Source: Eledone cirrhosa (taxonomy: Eukaryota; Mollusca; Cephalopoda; Octopoda; Eledonidae). From it: a stretch of DNA of 64,000 nt. Positions 11,559-24,262 of the stretch are shown piece after piece. Numbering within the stretch: position 1 is the stretch's first letter; each line of letters begins with the position of its first letter. The translations under genes and the position numbers were made by a program. The notes beneath the pieces were generated by a model that did no database searches, had not been told where the DNA came from, and was given only the letters and a program-made list of their open reading frames with translations. The stretch covers positions 113,700,160 to 113,764,159 of the forward strand of contig OZ024742.1 in assembly GCA_964016885.1 (NCBI GenBank), written 5' to 3'.

Positions 11559-11954
11559 AACTGCAACAAACAATCAAACATTTACAAGAGTTACCACCCT
11601 CACACCCTACCTAATCATTTTTCTTAAATAAATTAAATATCATCCAGCAAGAATTGCTTCCCCCTGCATATTAACTCTCTAAAAAGGGAAATCATATCAA
11701 ACCTCAGTCCACCATTTGTCTCCATCATGGAATCATGGATCAACTAAGCACTATTGCTATATTAACATATTTTGATCTGCTTAACTTCAATAACTATGCC
11801 TGTAAATAACATTATTTTTTCTTCCACATTGACTTTTTATGCACGTTTATTTTTCCTTTTTTTTTCTTTTCACTTCATTAATCTTGTTTGTAAATAACAT
11901 TATTCCTTCTGCATCTTCTGTTTAACATGTGCGACACCACACTAATACATTTCA

Positions 11955-12004
11955 CTATCAGTTGATGATGCATAAAAAAAGCTGAAACCGGTAATAGACA
12001 ATTA
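11955..12004 (+). ncRNA. Candidate degraded hammerhead-ribozyme-like motif in the Penelope tail
   Basis: The stretch contains TTGATGATGC, an A-rich loop, then GCTGAAACCGGT. This resembles the hammerhead core CUGAUGA, stem II, GAAA, short stem III. Hammerhead motifs are known from terminal repeats of some Penelope-like elements. The first core base is T instead of C, stem II is only about two or three pairs, and stem III and the cleavage site are unclear. Sequence position fits; folding is not verified. Confidence 0.3.
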
Positions 12005-12161
12005 TTAAATATATAAGCAGATAAATAAATGCCATTGTTAAATAATACATAAATGAACTAATACCTTAACACTTCACAAAAAGTAAAATATTTCGTTTAG
12101 ATCATTTCCTAACCCAGAAAAAAGAGACAGAGAAACAAAAAAGGAAAAACATATTTTATTC

Positions 12162-12173
<12 letters not shown>
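12005..12173. other. Spacer between the Penelope-like element and the CR1-like LINE
   Basis: AT-rich, A-rich sequence without a recognised feature. Confidence 0.4.
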
Positions 12174-12299
<126 letters not shown>

Positions 12300-12383
12300 C
12301 TTTGAATAACTTTGAAATGTTTTGGCCAGTATTGGCCCAGGCCATGTCTAACTTAATAGCACCACCTGGCGAAGTCTTTCAAT

Positions 12384-15300
12384 TCAGGATTTGGGCACCA
12401 TGGCCCATTCGAGAAGAGAATTACTGTTTGCGGAGACATATCCGGGTGTGGGTGGTTTGTCCGGGATTACTTGGAGGAATTTGTCCAAAGACTTCTTGAA
12501 TTTTGTGTAGTCAGTTTCTGTTTTGACGTGTCATGGTGTGATGTTGAAGAGAGCAGGGCCGATTGAGGTGAAATAATTGTGCCGTATTGTTGTTATGAGT
12601 TGCGATTTAGATTTTTGAATGGGACGGATAGCACGGGGCCCAAGCCTTGGGTGTATCTTGAAGGCGATGCCAACATCATTTGGGCAGTGATGATGGAACA
12701 TTTCCCACATCATGCAGATAATATAACGCTCACGGCGACGTTGGAGTGAGTAAAGTTTCAGGTTTTCTAATCGACCCCAGTAGTCAAGGTCTGACATGCC
12801 ATCTATCTTTTTCGTGATTGCCCTTTGAGGAGCTTCAAGTTTCATGATACTTTGTTTCGTGTGGGGAGACCACAGTGGACAACAGTATTCAAGGTGTGGT
12901 CGGGCAAAAGTAGAGAAGAGAAGGATAATGGTGCGGGAATCTCTCGACTGGAATGTTCTGAGGATCCATGAACACATTCTGCGGGCCATGTCAACTTTGC
13001 TGCTTATATGCGTGGTCCAGCTTATGTTGCTGTCCACGGTTACTCCCAAGTCTCTGATGTTGTTAGATGCCACGAGAGTTTCCCCGGAGGGAAGGGATTA
13101 CGGGAGTTTCAGAGCATCCTCTTTTCCAAAGTGGATCAGTTCGAATTTGTTTTCGTTCAGTAACATGTTGTTCTTTTCTGCCCATTGGGTAACAGCCAGT
13201 AGGTCTGACTGAAGGCTTATCCGGTCATCCACGCCATTGATGACCTTTTGGAGCTTGGAATCATCAGCGAAAATTTTAATGTTGCCGTGTTTGATGATGT
13301 CAGTGATGTCATTAATATAGATGATGAAGAGAAGTGGGCCCAACACAGTGCCTTGTGGGACCCCACTACTGACTTTGGCTGGGCTTGATTTGACTCCCTC
13401 AACTACAACATGTTGGGTTCTGTTTGACAGGAAGCTCTTGATCCACTGCAGCAGCTTTCCAGTGACACCAATATTGGACAGCTTTCTCAGTAGAATGTTA
13501 TGATCAACCCTGTCAAAGGCCTTGCTGAAATCAAGGTAGATAACATCAGTGTTGGAACCCTCTCCCAAGGCTCTCAAAATGTCATCAAAGTAATGCAGTA
13601 GCTGCGTCAGGCAATCCCTTCCATTACGGAATCCATGCTGGTTGGAGTTCAGCATATTGTTACTCTCAAGGAAGTGGGTCATTCGCGATCTCACCACTCT
13701 CTCAAATACCTTAATGATATGAGAGGTGAGTGAGATTGGACGGTAATTCACGGCAAGGGATTTGTTTCCCTTTTAGAAAACTGGACAACAGACTGGGGTA
13801 GAAGGTTTTCTGCACATATCCAGCATCCAGTGAGTTCCGCCACAGATTGGCAAGAGGAGATGCAAGTTGGTGTTGACACGCCTTGAAGACACAAGCAGGG
13901 AACCTATCGGGACCTACTGCTGAATTATGCTTGATTTCCTTTATTGCCGCCAAGACATCAGGGGCACCAAACGTTATGTCCGATAAGGTGTAATGGGGTG
14001 TAACATCGCCGATACAGCCCAGATCGGCCATATCAGGATTGCTGAAAACAGAGCAGTATTGTTTCTGCAGTATCTCACCCATGGTTTTAGCATTGTCTTG
14101 AAGAGTGCCATTTTCATCAATTAGAGGGCCAACAGTAGAGCCAGTGATTTTGTGTTTTTTTGCAAATGAAAAGAACACTTTGGGATTGAGTTTGATCTTC
14201 TCAATGGCCCAGGCCTCTTCAGCTCTTCTCTGATTGTTGATGAGGGACATTATGTTGTTTTGGAGGTTATGTTTTTTAATCTCTAGTGATGAAATGGCAG
14301 TCAAGTTGATGTGTTGCTGCTGACAGTTTTTCAGCTCGTTGATTTTTTGGTTCGTTCTCTTAATTTTTCTGATGAGCGTTTTTCTATTTCTAGGGATTCT
14401 GCTCTTAGATTTGTTTATAGTTCTTAATGGGGTGTGTTTAGCACATATGTTTGTAACAGTGTCCACAAATGTCTGCCAGGACTTTTTGATGTTAGTGGGT
14501 GTATGAGTGTGCGTGAAGGACCAGTCGACATGTGCAAGATCATGACTGATCGCTTCCCAGTTTGCATTGTGGAAATCCATAGCGTCAAACGGATGGACAG
14601 GAGAGATGACATTGGGTTTGTATATTGGACGGTGGAATCTCAGATCACAGAGAACCATGTCATGATCAGAGAGTAGAGTTTTCTCCACTGCAATATTGTG
14701 GATATTGTCAGTGTGATTGCTGAAAGTTAAGTCTAGGACGTTTTTGTGGCACCTCGTTGGTTCGAGCACCAGTTGGGATAGGAAGAAATCATCCATGAAG
14801 TCAAGAAGCGATTCCACAGCTTCCCTTTCAGAGGTTGAGGCAGAAGAACCTGGTGGTAGGCTGTTTGTGGACCAGTCAACTCCGGGGAGGCTGAAGTCCC
14901 CCATCATTAAGATGTTGTCAGGGTGACACTCTTGGATGAAACACTTTATGCTGTTGAGGCATTCCTTGAAGCATGGTACAGGCGTTTGGGGTGGCCTATA
15001 GAGCCCAACTACTAATAGGTTGTTGGTTTGACTGAATACAGTGACTGCTTCACAGTATCCATTAGTGAATATGTTCATAGCCTCTGTTGAGAAAGAATTA
15101 TGGACATAAATGGCAATTCCGCCTTTTCTTCTGCCAGCGCGATCTGCACGGATGGCTTTGAAATGTTTCACTTTCACCTCGGCTTCCAAGTGGAGGTTAC
15201 TGAGATGGGTTTCAGTGAGGACGAAGAAAGGGATGTGGTTTGGATGGACATCAATCCAGTCCTCCAGGAATTTGATGTTCCATTTTTGAGTATTGGTGGA

Positions 15301-15402
15301 AGGGCTGATGCCTTGGGCGTTAAGCAAAAATGTAGAGGCGAGAGTGGATGGTTTTAATTGTTTTGGTGTGTTGTTAATTTGTTTGTTTGTTAATGGCAGC
15401 AA
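12384..15402 (-). pseudogene. CR1/Jockey-like ORF2: endonuclease and reverse transcriptase
   Basis: ORF2 encodes an apurinic-type endonuclease, an RT and a C-terminal tail, needed for target nicking and cDNA synthesis. Endonuclease landmarks in the first 563 codons are LLNAQG, TETHL, GLYRPP, MMGDFS and LLSDHD; the usual asparagine of GDFN is serine here. The RT has NYRPISLTS, NQHGFRNGRDC, YLDFSKAFDRVDH (motif A), SSGVPQGTVLGPLLF and FADDSK (catalytic). The tail continues through LGVTVDSNISW, PHLEYCCPLWSP and, beyond a stop, [15 protein letters not shown] to the natural stop at 12384. Defects are a one-base frameshift in the A4G3A3 run near 13772, an in-frame TAA at 13098-13100, and an in-frame TGA at 12531-12533 probably from CGA. 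No ATG lies before the endonuclease in this frame; translation may follow reinitiation after ORF1 or a non-AUG start. Confidence 0.88.
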
Positions 15403-16535
15403 TGGGAGTTTGTGCAGTGGGGTGATAGTGGAGGGTGGTGCTGGGTGATAGCTCGAATGTTTTTTTCCAGTTCTTTTGCCAGATTCATTATGGCTAAAAA
15501 AGAGGAAGAAGTTTCCTGTTTAGAAGACTGTTGGTGACTGTGGTAGTGGTTATTTTTATGTAGGTTATGGTTTTTGTTTTTGCTTTTATTTTTAATTTTA
15601 TTTTCATTTGTCCGACGGGTCCCCGGGAGATGGGTAAAGGGACAATCCCGGTCTAAACACAATCTGTCTCGCAGGGAAAAGCGGCAGATTTGTGGATTCC
15701 TTGTTTGAGTTATTGGTGGTTGTGTTGGTGTTAAATTAGAGTATGTATTATGGTGGTGGCTGTTTGTGGGGATAGATCGTTTTGTCCTAGGTAAATGGGT
15801 GAATTTGCAGCCACTATCCGTACATATTCTATAGCGTAGAGAGTAGCGGCAAATGATGGGGTTTCGAGTGGGTGGGTATGTGGGTGTGTGTGTTGTGAGA
15901 GGTGTAGATGATGGTTTGGGTAGGATTTGACGACCTTTGTGGACTGTGGGAGGGAGAGTTCTTGTTCTGGTATTAGAAGGTAAATTCCTTGACATAGCAG
16001 TAGACAGAAATGTTGTAGTAGTAGTAGTAGTAGTAGGCAGAGATGTTGGCAGTGGTGATGATTGGACAGCTGGGCCAGAGAAAGGATGTGGCGTTTCATG
16101 CTGTGAGACAGAGGCTACTGGGGGGTCAATAGTTTCATTTAGTAGATCTGCCATTGTTGATGAATCAAGGAGTGGTTCACACTGTTGTTGTCGTTGTTGT
16201 TGTTGTTGCTGTTGTTGATGTTGTTGTAACTGTTGTTGTTGTTGCCGTTGTAGCTGCTGTTGTTGTTGTTGCTGCTGCTGGACAGCATTCGAAGAAAAAA
16301 CACACCGTAGTTTATCCAAATGTTTATTGATTAATTTAAAAGCAATTTCGATTTGCTTTAATTTATTTTGAATCTGTTCAGATCGAGTTTTCAAAAATTG
16401 AACTGTACGTTTAGCAATGTCGTTCAGAGATGAAGCATCTATGTCTTCTGTTTGGGTAAGGCAATGCCATGTGTTTATTAGAATGTCGATTTCATTATCA
16501 GACCAGTTCTGTTTGGATTTTTGCTGGTTAGCCAT
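15390..16535 (-). CDS. CR1/Jockey-like LINE ORF1 protein with polyglutamine and two CCCH zinc fingers
   Basis: A complete 381-codon frame from an ATG (MANQQKSKQNW) to a TAA that overlaps ORF2. By position it should be the RNA-binding, chaperone-type protein of the LINE. The first 90 residues are helix-prone (IDILINTWHCLTQTEDID, FLKTRSEQIQNKLKQIEIAF). A glutamine-rich run of about 30 residues follows (15-16.28 kb, CAA/CAG codons at 16190-16280), then a Ser/Thr/Pro-rich linker. Two similar modules, ICRYSLRYRICTDSGCKFTH and ICRFSLRDRLCLDRDCPFTH, both fit C-x8-C-x4-C-x3-H, about 60 residues apart, each followed by LP.T.R. The C-terminus is rich in lysine, asparagine and histidine. Retroelement ORF1 proteins more often carry CCHC knuckles, so the tandem CCCH type is unusual. 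The frame is intact in this copy; expression is unknown. Confidence 0.8.
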   Translation of the reverse strand: MANQQKSKQNWSDNEIDILINTWHCLTQTEDIDASSLNDIAKRTVQFLKTRSEQIQNKLKQIEIAFKLINKHLDKLRCVFSSNAVQQQQQQQQQLQRQQQQQLQQHQQQQQQQQRQQQCEPLLDSSTMADLLNETIDPPVASVSQHETPHPFSGPAVQSSPLPTSLPTTTTTTTTFLSTAMSRNLPSNTRTRTLPPTVHKGRQILPKPSSTPLTTHTPTYPPTRNPIICRYSLRYRICTDSGCKFTHLPRTKRSIPTNSHHHNTYSNLTPTQPPITQTRNPQICRFSLRDRLCLDRDCPFTHLPGTRRTNENKIKNKSKNKNHNLHKNNHYHSHQQSSKQETSSSFLAIMNLAKELEKNIRAITQHHPPLSPHCTNSHCCH

Positions 16536-16925
16536 TCTAGTTTTGAGTGTGTGTGTGTTTTAGTTAAGTATTTCAATATATATATATATTTTTTTAATTT
16601 ATTTTTGATTTATTTTTGTTTTTTGTTTTTCTTGTGTGTGAGTGAGAAGAGTATATATATAAATATGAGTATATATATATATATATATGTATATTCTGGT
16701 TATTTGAAATTAATTAAGTTAATGAAAAGACGAAAGTATATAATAATAATTTGTAGTTAAAGGAAAATGTACTCACAAGTTCGAAAACACGTGGTTTCAA
16801 ATATATAATAATATAGATGTATGTATATGTATTAACCGGTCAATTTTTGTTTGTTTGGTTTTGTTTTGTGGTTTTGTTTTGTGGCTGCTTACTCGGGGAG
16901 AGAAGTAAAAACACGTCCTTATACT

Positions 16926-16945
16926 TCAACTGCTCAACTGCTATA

Positions 16946-17003
<58 letters not shown>

Positions 17004-19440
17004 GCTTTTGTGCGTGTGTACTAACTTTTACTTCTGATTATCTGCCATTTATATCGTTAAACGAAATCAATTTAACTTATTGACTTTATCATTGGGTATA
17101 ATCTGTTCCACTTACAAAATCATGGAATTGCATTTCATATACTTTCGTTCTTTAATAAACTCAGTAATCAATTTTTTACAATGTATGATATGGATTCCAG
17201 GCAATTTGGCAAATAATAAAATTATTCGAAATAAGTATTTAGTAACATATTTTTCGTAACTTGTTGATTACATCTGAACTTGAAATTTAACATAACGCAA
17301 TATCTGATCATAAAGTTGTATATTATAATCATGTTTTTCTTCATTGTTTATTATTTAAAAACTTTATTATACACATCTAAAAAGTGAGAATGTCTAAGGT
17401 AAATCGTTATCAAAAAGGTTAATTGCATCTAATGGTTAATCTGTTCGTTTCACATCGGAAGATTGAAAAAATATTGAAACGATGTAACTTAATGATGTAG
17501 CCGTCGGGGAAAATCGTTCATATACTGTTTCACTTAAAGTCATATAGCAGCATATTGAAAATCCGAAACAGAAACATATAGCTGTTATCAACAGCAGGTG
17601 AGAGTTTTAAATACGCAGTTGTTTGTGCATCAATATAACTCTGTGTCAGCTACAGCCAGAATAATTATAATGAATGAAATACGAAACCTAACCAGCGGTA
17701 GTAACATCAACCACAAAATGAAATTTTAAACTAGTAATCTCAATAACGAGACTGGCAATATGTAATATTAAACTTTCAACCTGACCAATTAAAAACAATT
17801 ACAGCGAAGATAATATGAAATAATTTAAAAAAAGTTTGAAGATATTTTATTCTCAGGCAACTGCAACATTTACCAATGCCTGGAACCATTTCTTGTAGTT
17901 CTGGAATTTCGATTTCGGAACCATAGTAGAAAATAAATTAAAAGCCTATGAATATTTGCTTCAAGCTAATCAATTAATTTGATAATTTTATATATTGATT
18001 TATTCCTTTATTCATTTATTTTTGAAATATTTTGTTACCCGATATTAAGAGTGTAATGGAGCCAATAAAAAGTAATATTTTACTTGATTTGCCGAGAGAC
18101 AACTTGATATAGGTCTATTAGAAACAGTATCGGTTTGAGAGAGAAACAACCTCAAATATCAATTTGACTTTATTTATTTTATAGAGTTTCATAGGATCAG
18201 GTGGAATAATTGATAGATTGAACTGTCTTAATGCATTATTTATTACGTATTGCTTGGTGAATCGATACGATGCGTGTTGCCAGTCAAGAAGTGAAAGGAA
18301 AAAAATGTACTGCATTTAATTGAAAATAAACAGATTAGGTCTGACACATTAACCACTTCACGTCTATAACAGAATGTTATGCAAACAATTTAACACTTTT
18401 TGATATCGGCTTAAAGATGTTGTCTACCTCATGACACATTATAGGGAATACTATTATTGGCTGTTCTGACCTTGAAATATATTTTCTTTAAAATGTTTGT
18501 GTTAGCGTGTGTCAGTGTGTGTGCGTGTGTGTGTGAGAGCGTGCGTGTGTTTGTGTGTGTATGTGTGTGTGTGTGTGAATACAGAAATCTCCACACATAC
18601 AAATAAAAAAGGAGATAATAATTACTCAACTCTAAATAGTAAAGGACAGTGAAATACACTAGAAAGATGCTGATGAATACAAAGCTCAAAATTGTAATAT
18701 GGAAACTTGAAATAGAAATATGGAATCCCCCTAACTGATAGATATGCAGCTAAATGTTAGAAAGCGAAGAATTCCACTTAAAAAAACGACTTATTTTCAA
18801 TATTAAAAATTACTTATTGCGCAATTTAATGTATATTATAAACTTTCAAAGTTGTCTTCAACACTACTTTGGTCGGCCAGATCTAACACTCCAAGAACAA
18901 ATAGAAGTTCACTTTCAATGATTTGGGTGTCCTAGGGCTTAGCGAACATATTCAGCATTGCAGTGGTGAAGGTTTACCGGATTAAAAAAATTCCATTCTA
19001 GTAATGCAGTTATTGAGTAAGTACGTGTCAGCAGGGTTAGACTTTCCATAAGTCTCATCCGAAATTAATTTCATTACACACATTATCATTAGTATTTAGT
19101 TAAATCACTGTTACTTCCCATATCTTGTGATGTATTTTAAATACATGAGTGATAAAGTTACAATATATACATAAAAAGGAATAACAAGGCAAACCCAGAG
19201 ATGCAAAAGCGCAAAGTCTTATTAATACTAATCTGAGGAAGAAGTAGCAAAGTGTTTGAAATTTAAGGCATTATTCTTCGGGAAATGGAGACTTTATGGG
19301 ACAGAAAAGGCTGAAACATCGGAGTTTTGAAATAAATGGAAAGTTTTAAGAAAGGTAGTATGTGAGTAGTGGGGGATTCGAGAATTGGGTCTGACGTGGA
19401 GAAACCATGTTTGTAATGTATGTTGTTATGTGCGTCGGAT
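16926..19440. other. 2.5 kb of AT-rich sequence with one (TA)n array
   Basis: A (TA)n array lies at about 16948-16998 and a TG-rich run at about 18495-18580. I see no gene, SINE or LINE motif in the remainder. Confidence 0.4.
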
Positions 19441-20460
19441 GGAATGAATTTCATTGGTGTCCATTATTGATTCTCCGTGAGTGTGTTAATCTGTGTGTGT
19501 TAGTGTGCGTGTTTTGTGTGTTTTGTGTGTTAGTGTGTGTGTGCTTTGTGCGTTGGTGATGGAAGTGGAATGTTTATGTAGATATTTTCGCGGGCATGTT
19601 CGTTTCTGAGTCTTTATGAGTCTGTGAGTCTATGTTTATATATATGTGTGTGTGTATGTATACATGTGCTTTTATGTACATTTGTGTATTGTTTGTGTGA
19701 GGAGGCTTAGGCGCACATATATACAAGTATGTGTCTGTGAATCCTTCTGTGCTTTTTACGAGTGTATATGTGCACGTACATGTGTGTGTATGTTTATGTG
19801 TGGTATTTTATGTAGTTTATTTATGTGTATGATTTCCTATGAGACTGTGTATATAAGTTTATGTATGAGTGAGTATATATGTATATGCACGTGTGTACCA
19901 GTGGTGTATTAGTATGAGTGTGCACGTTTCTGTGTTTGTATTTGTTTGTATGATACCCCTATATAAGCGTGTGTATATGTCTGCCAATATACAAGTCTGA
20001 CTGAACTTTGTGTTTTTCTGCGTATACACCTAGTATTCTGTGAATTCGACAGACATACCTATATATATAGTAGTATGCACACACATACACACTGCTGACA
20101 CCCACATTTATTTATGTATATATATACACCTGAGACTATGTGTGCACGTTTGTAGCGTTAAGAGAACACGTGTGAATGTGTGTCTTTTTATGTGATTGGT
20201 GTTTCGTAAATGTCCTGATAAGCTGTGCGTGCGTGGTCAGCTCTCGGCTGTTTCAGGAAGTGACAAAATGAATCGAGCAGAAGTGAGATAGACAGGGTGT
20301 AGAGCATAAAGTACGGAGATTGTATGCGATGAGAATTGTGATGAGAATATGTATGTCAGTGTGTGTTAGTTGGTGGTACGGGAGCGCAGCTTGATGAGAT
20401 TTATGGGCACCTGTACACAGTTGTGCCTATGAATGCTTCTGTGCGTATCTGAAATATATA
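19441..20460. repeat. TG-rich degenerate simple-sequence tract
   Basis: About 1 kb strongly enriched for TGTGT, TATGTGT and GTGTGTG on the + strand, with no constant period. It looks like a decayed (TG)n/(TATG)n field. Cysteine/valine-rich frames in it are by-products. Confidence 0.6.
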
Positions 20461-20784
20461 TATATATATTTTCTGTGAGGTGAAGTAGTTAATTGGCAGT
20501 ATGCTTAGTTAGTTAATTAAATGTATGTACTTGTCCATGATCATATAAGTATGTTCGAGCAGTGCGTTCGTGTAGGTGTGAGAATTGTCCGTTAGTATAA
20601 TTTTTTAGTTAATTCATACCATAAATATAATTAAATGTATATCATTGTCGTATTAGTGTAAAGAATAAATATGATATGTTCGTGTGTGTGGGTGTCTCGT
20701 TGAAATAATATGTGTGTATGTTAGTATGGGAGCGGCTGAAGGGTGAGTGATGGGAAAGTCTAAAGGAAAGGGGTCGTGAGTTAA

Positions 20785-21328
20785 AGGCGTTCACGCTCCA
20801 GTTGCGGAGGTTAAAATCGGCTACAGAGTGTCTGAGGCTTTGAAGCAACCAACGAATTCGAGAATAGTGAGGTGGTGAGTAGAGTGTCCGGCATAGCGGA
20901 AATACCCGGTGGCCGAAGATTTGTTTCTGTGACGGATGTTCCGGAAACTATCCGCTAGTCAACGTGATCTGTCCAATGTAAACGGCCTCGGATTGCATGC
21001 AGCTGAACCCGTAGACAAGAGTGAAAACATTGCAGTGGAAGGAGTGCCTGAATTTGAAGGATTTAATGGTGCGCCCACCGACGGTGATGGTAATGTTGAT
21101 CAGGTTGCCTGTATAGCTGGGCGCTAGAGTGGGATAGAGGACGAAATTGCGGGAGGATCGGAGCTTCAGACGAGGTGAATTCGAAGACCGCATACGTGAA
21201 ATATGATGGAAGTGTAAGGTTTCCATATGATGCGGTGGAAGAGCCGAAGTACAACACTCTGGTGAGGCACAAATGGTAGTAGGGAAAGGAACATTAGAGA
21301 GTTTATTTATATTTATAAAAAAATGCAA
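20785..21328 (-). pseudogene. GIY-YIG domain remnant of a Penelope-type or related element
   Basis: The minus-strand frame 21328-20948 ends in FHCNVFTLVYGFSCMQ and EAVYIGQITLTSG, the start of a GIY-YIG domain (the VYG and YIGQ blocks are clear). After a one-base shift the domain continues as FRNIRHRNKSSATGYF, YAGHSTHHLTILEF and FKASDTL to about 20795, where a stop occurs. The family usually reads YIGQT.LTLADRFR at the join. Upstream no RT motif is recognised, so this is either a fragment or a stand-alone GIY-YIG repeat of the type common in cephalopods. It is broken and cannot be active. Confidence 0.6.
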
Positions 21329-21477
21329 TAGGCAAGTCAGGCAATTTTGGTCAGCATCCTTATTTATAGTATTTTTGAATAGTTGATATTAAGGTTGATT
21401 AACAGTGAAATCGGAAGATAGTGAGGAACTGATTAATAGGGAGGAGGGTATGATTTAAAAGGCGATGTATTTAAGGT

Positions 21478-21555
21478 GAAGAAGAAGAAGAAGAAGAAGA
21501 AGAAGAAGAAGAAGAAGAAGAAGAAGAAGAAGAAGAAGAAGAAGAAGAAGAAGAA
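21478..21555 (+). repeat. (GAA)n trinucleotide array, about 25 units
   Basis: Pure GAA on the + strand, TTC on the minus strand. Long GAA/TTC arrays are homopurine-homopyrimidine mirror repeats able to form triplex structures and are prone to length change. Confidence 0.97.
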
Positions 21556-22160
21556 TGTGGAGGCGAAATGGATGATGTAAGCAGTGATCCATAGCGGTGA
21601 AAGGAATAGGGAGGGTGTGGTAGAAGGGAGTAAAAGGTGGATCCAAGAAAACTGTTCATTTTGTAGCCTACTCACAGACATTTGGGAGTTTAGTAAAGCA
21701 TGAATAGATTTTATTCTAAAGTAATTTCCGGAAAAGGAATATTGGACGGTGTATGCTTCCCTCTCCAACCCGAGATATCAAAGTGATGTTTGTCGTTCAG
21801 TCTAGCAGTGGCTCTGTCCGGTGTTCTTGACCTCTTGATCACGTTCCCGCTGACAGCTATCAGAGTTATTTGACCACCGGTGTGTCCCTCACAAAGTGAG
21901 TGGCTATTCCAACTGGTCTGCCCCCGTCATCCTCCGGGCAATATATTCTGTATCCTGTGGTTAGGAACCACGAGGTGCACGACATAGTTTAGGAGTAGGA
22001 GGCATTTCTTCAAGCACAAGGGCTAATTCTGCCGACACATACAGACTTAATCAATAGTCAATGACCTTGTATATTTCTTTTCTCTTTGATTATATTTATT
22101 GACATTAAAATTGGATATTTCGGTAAATTAATATATAAAAACGTATAAGTATACGAACGA
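21556..22160. other. Unique sequence, no supported gene
   Basis: A moderately GC-rich part at 21760-22000 shows no open frame or motif that I recognise. Confidence 0.4.
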
Positions 22161-22162
22161 AT

Positions 22163-22408
<246 letters not shown>

Positions 22409-22462
22409 CGTTTCTGAATTTGATTAGCAAGATTATTTATCTGAAATCATGTGTTGAAACCG

Positions 22463-22755
22463 ATATTGTTATACTTTGGGAGGGTCATGTTGCCAATAAG
22501 AAACACACGCAACAGTAGTTTCACTTCAATTTATTATAATCAATTTATAAATTTAGGAATTTATACATTTCTGGTTGGTTTGCTGGTTCCACAACCAGAT
22601 AGCTGTTTATATATTGTCATATATAAACAACTATCTGGTTCGGGAACCAACCAACCAACCAGAAATTTATAAAATGATTATAATAAATTGAAGTGAAAGC
22701 AACTGGTGCGTGTGTTTCTTATTGGCAACATTACCTTCCCAAAGTATAACAATAT
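22463..22755. repeat. Foldback palindrome with about 145-bp arms, (TA)n-capped
   Basis: The left arm (22463-22613) and right arm (22620-22755) are reverse complements: ATATTGTTATACTTTGGGA, GTTGCCAATAAGAAACACAC, TTCAATTTATTATAATCA and CCAGATAG.TGTTTATATA appear in both. Only six bases separate the arms. The left arm has a small extra segment (AGGAATTTATACAT). The right outer end passes directly into a (TA)n array at 22756-22778. Confidence 0.9.
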
Positions 22756-22756
22756 G

Positions 22757-22778
<22 letters not shown>

Positions 22779-22787
<9 letters not shown>

Positions 22788-24262
22788 ATAGGTGCAAGAC
22801 AATTGCGTCTGTAGGCGGAATGTCGGGTGATCACTTGGTTCGCGTGCAAAGCAGAGTACAGTAATATACGAATAAAGGAACAAAGAATCGTTGTTGTTTC
22901 ATAATATATCTAATAACATAATACATATGTTTCACTCTCGATCAGCTCAAGGAACGATCTATTATTGATCGAACCTGGCTTTGGAATCGAAAGATTCTCA
23001 GATATGCCTCAGTATGTAAGCTCGTCTCTGATGCTGTGCAGTAATATACATATATCATTATATTCATATAATCAAAAGTAGATAGGTTCTCTATCATAGT
23101 CATGCATACATGTGCATTTACATACATATATACATTCTCGTGAACAGTGACACACATACATATACATATATATGTCCGTATTCCTACTAACTATAAATAT
23201 AAAATAAATGAATGAATATTAATTGAAATAAGAAAGTATGAATTAAAAATGTTAACATATAAAATAAATACATAATAATGTATGAACTGAAAAATACGGG
23301 GACAAATGTAGAGTTGAAAAAAACGAGATGACTTTAAAATAACCGATATAATTTGAACAAGAATAATGTGCAGTGATGGTGGGTGTGATTAATATGACCA
23401 ATATAACTATATCATTAATTTCAGGGCTATGTTAATAGTAAGTAACGTTAACCTCTACAACAACTAAATTTGTAACTGCCTCAACTAAAATAATAATAAA
23501 GCTTTGTGTATTCGCCACACAACACACACAGCATACAATTAAATTGAAAAGAAAATCAAGAGGGGCACAGAACAACACGGTAAAGTACTAATGTGGGTTT
23601 TTTGTGTGAAATAAACGTTACTCAAAAATACTAAAATCGACACAAAAATAAACTTTTTAAAATGGAAACATGAGAAATAACTTAAGTTTAAACTCGAACT
23701 TCAACAGACTTGATATTAATTTGTATAATTTCTTAATAACGTTTGTTTTCAACACCTACATATTAGGGTACACCTTCTATACTACTCAACTACAAATCTT
23801 AAATATATATAAATGTCTCCATATTATATAGTCCCACAGAACAAGATATACCTGTTGCATTTATTACAAACACTTGGCCACTAACATAAACCATTTCAAT
23901 TTTACATATTGAGTTATATCTTTTCGTTATACATCGTAAATTAATGTAATTTTTTTTTTAACATAAATAAGCGTTTAACGACAACTTTAATCTTTCCCAA
24001 GCGCCCGGCGAATAGGTCGCAAATGTGATCGCTCTTCCACACTGCACCACCGTGCAATATCTGGGAATATTGAAAGAATTGGATCTTCAAATCCTAGGTA
24101 GCGTTTAAGTAGTGTATCTTCAATAGGGTGGGAATATTTAAAATAAATACTGAACAAATTCGTATAATCTCTCAGACTTAATCTTGGAACATATGGTAAA
24201 AGAAATAGATTAACCGTTACACTTTGATTGACCTATTGATACCGTATTCACCACATTATTTA
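22779..24262. other. 1.5 kb of AT-rich unique sequence
   Basis: No gene or classified repeat. A small island at 23990-24060 with AAGCGCCCGGCGAATAGG is more GC-rich than its surroundings but matches nothing I know. Confidence 0.35.

Larger units (their letters stand above)
10100..12010 (+). mobile_element. Penelope-like retroelement, degraded
   Basis: The element runs from the RT domain through a linker and a GIY-YIG endonuclease to a 3' region with a hammerhead-like motif. RT followed by C-terminal GIY-YIG is the defining architecture of canonical Penelope-like elements (Penelope, Neptune, Poseidon groups). It has several frameshifts and stops and is not active. Its 5' end is ill-defined near a short (TA)n run at 10090. 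No target duplication could be read. Confidence 0.85.

Noticed and set aside
12844..13212. 122-codon + strand frame, and other + strand frames at 13.3-15.4 and 15.9-16.2 kb
   Set aside because: Antisense shadows of the CR1-like LINE ORF2 and ORF1.
21433..21768. 111-codon minus-strand frame with poly-phenylalanine
   Set aside because: It is the translation of the GAA/TTC array with random flanks.
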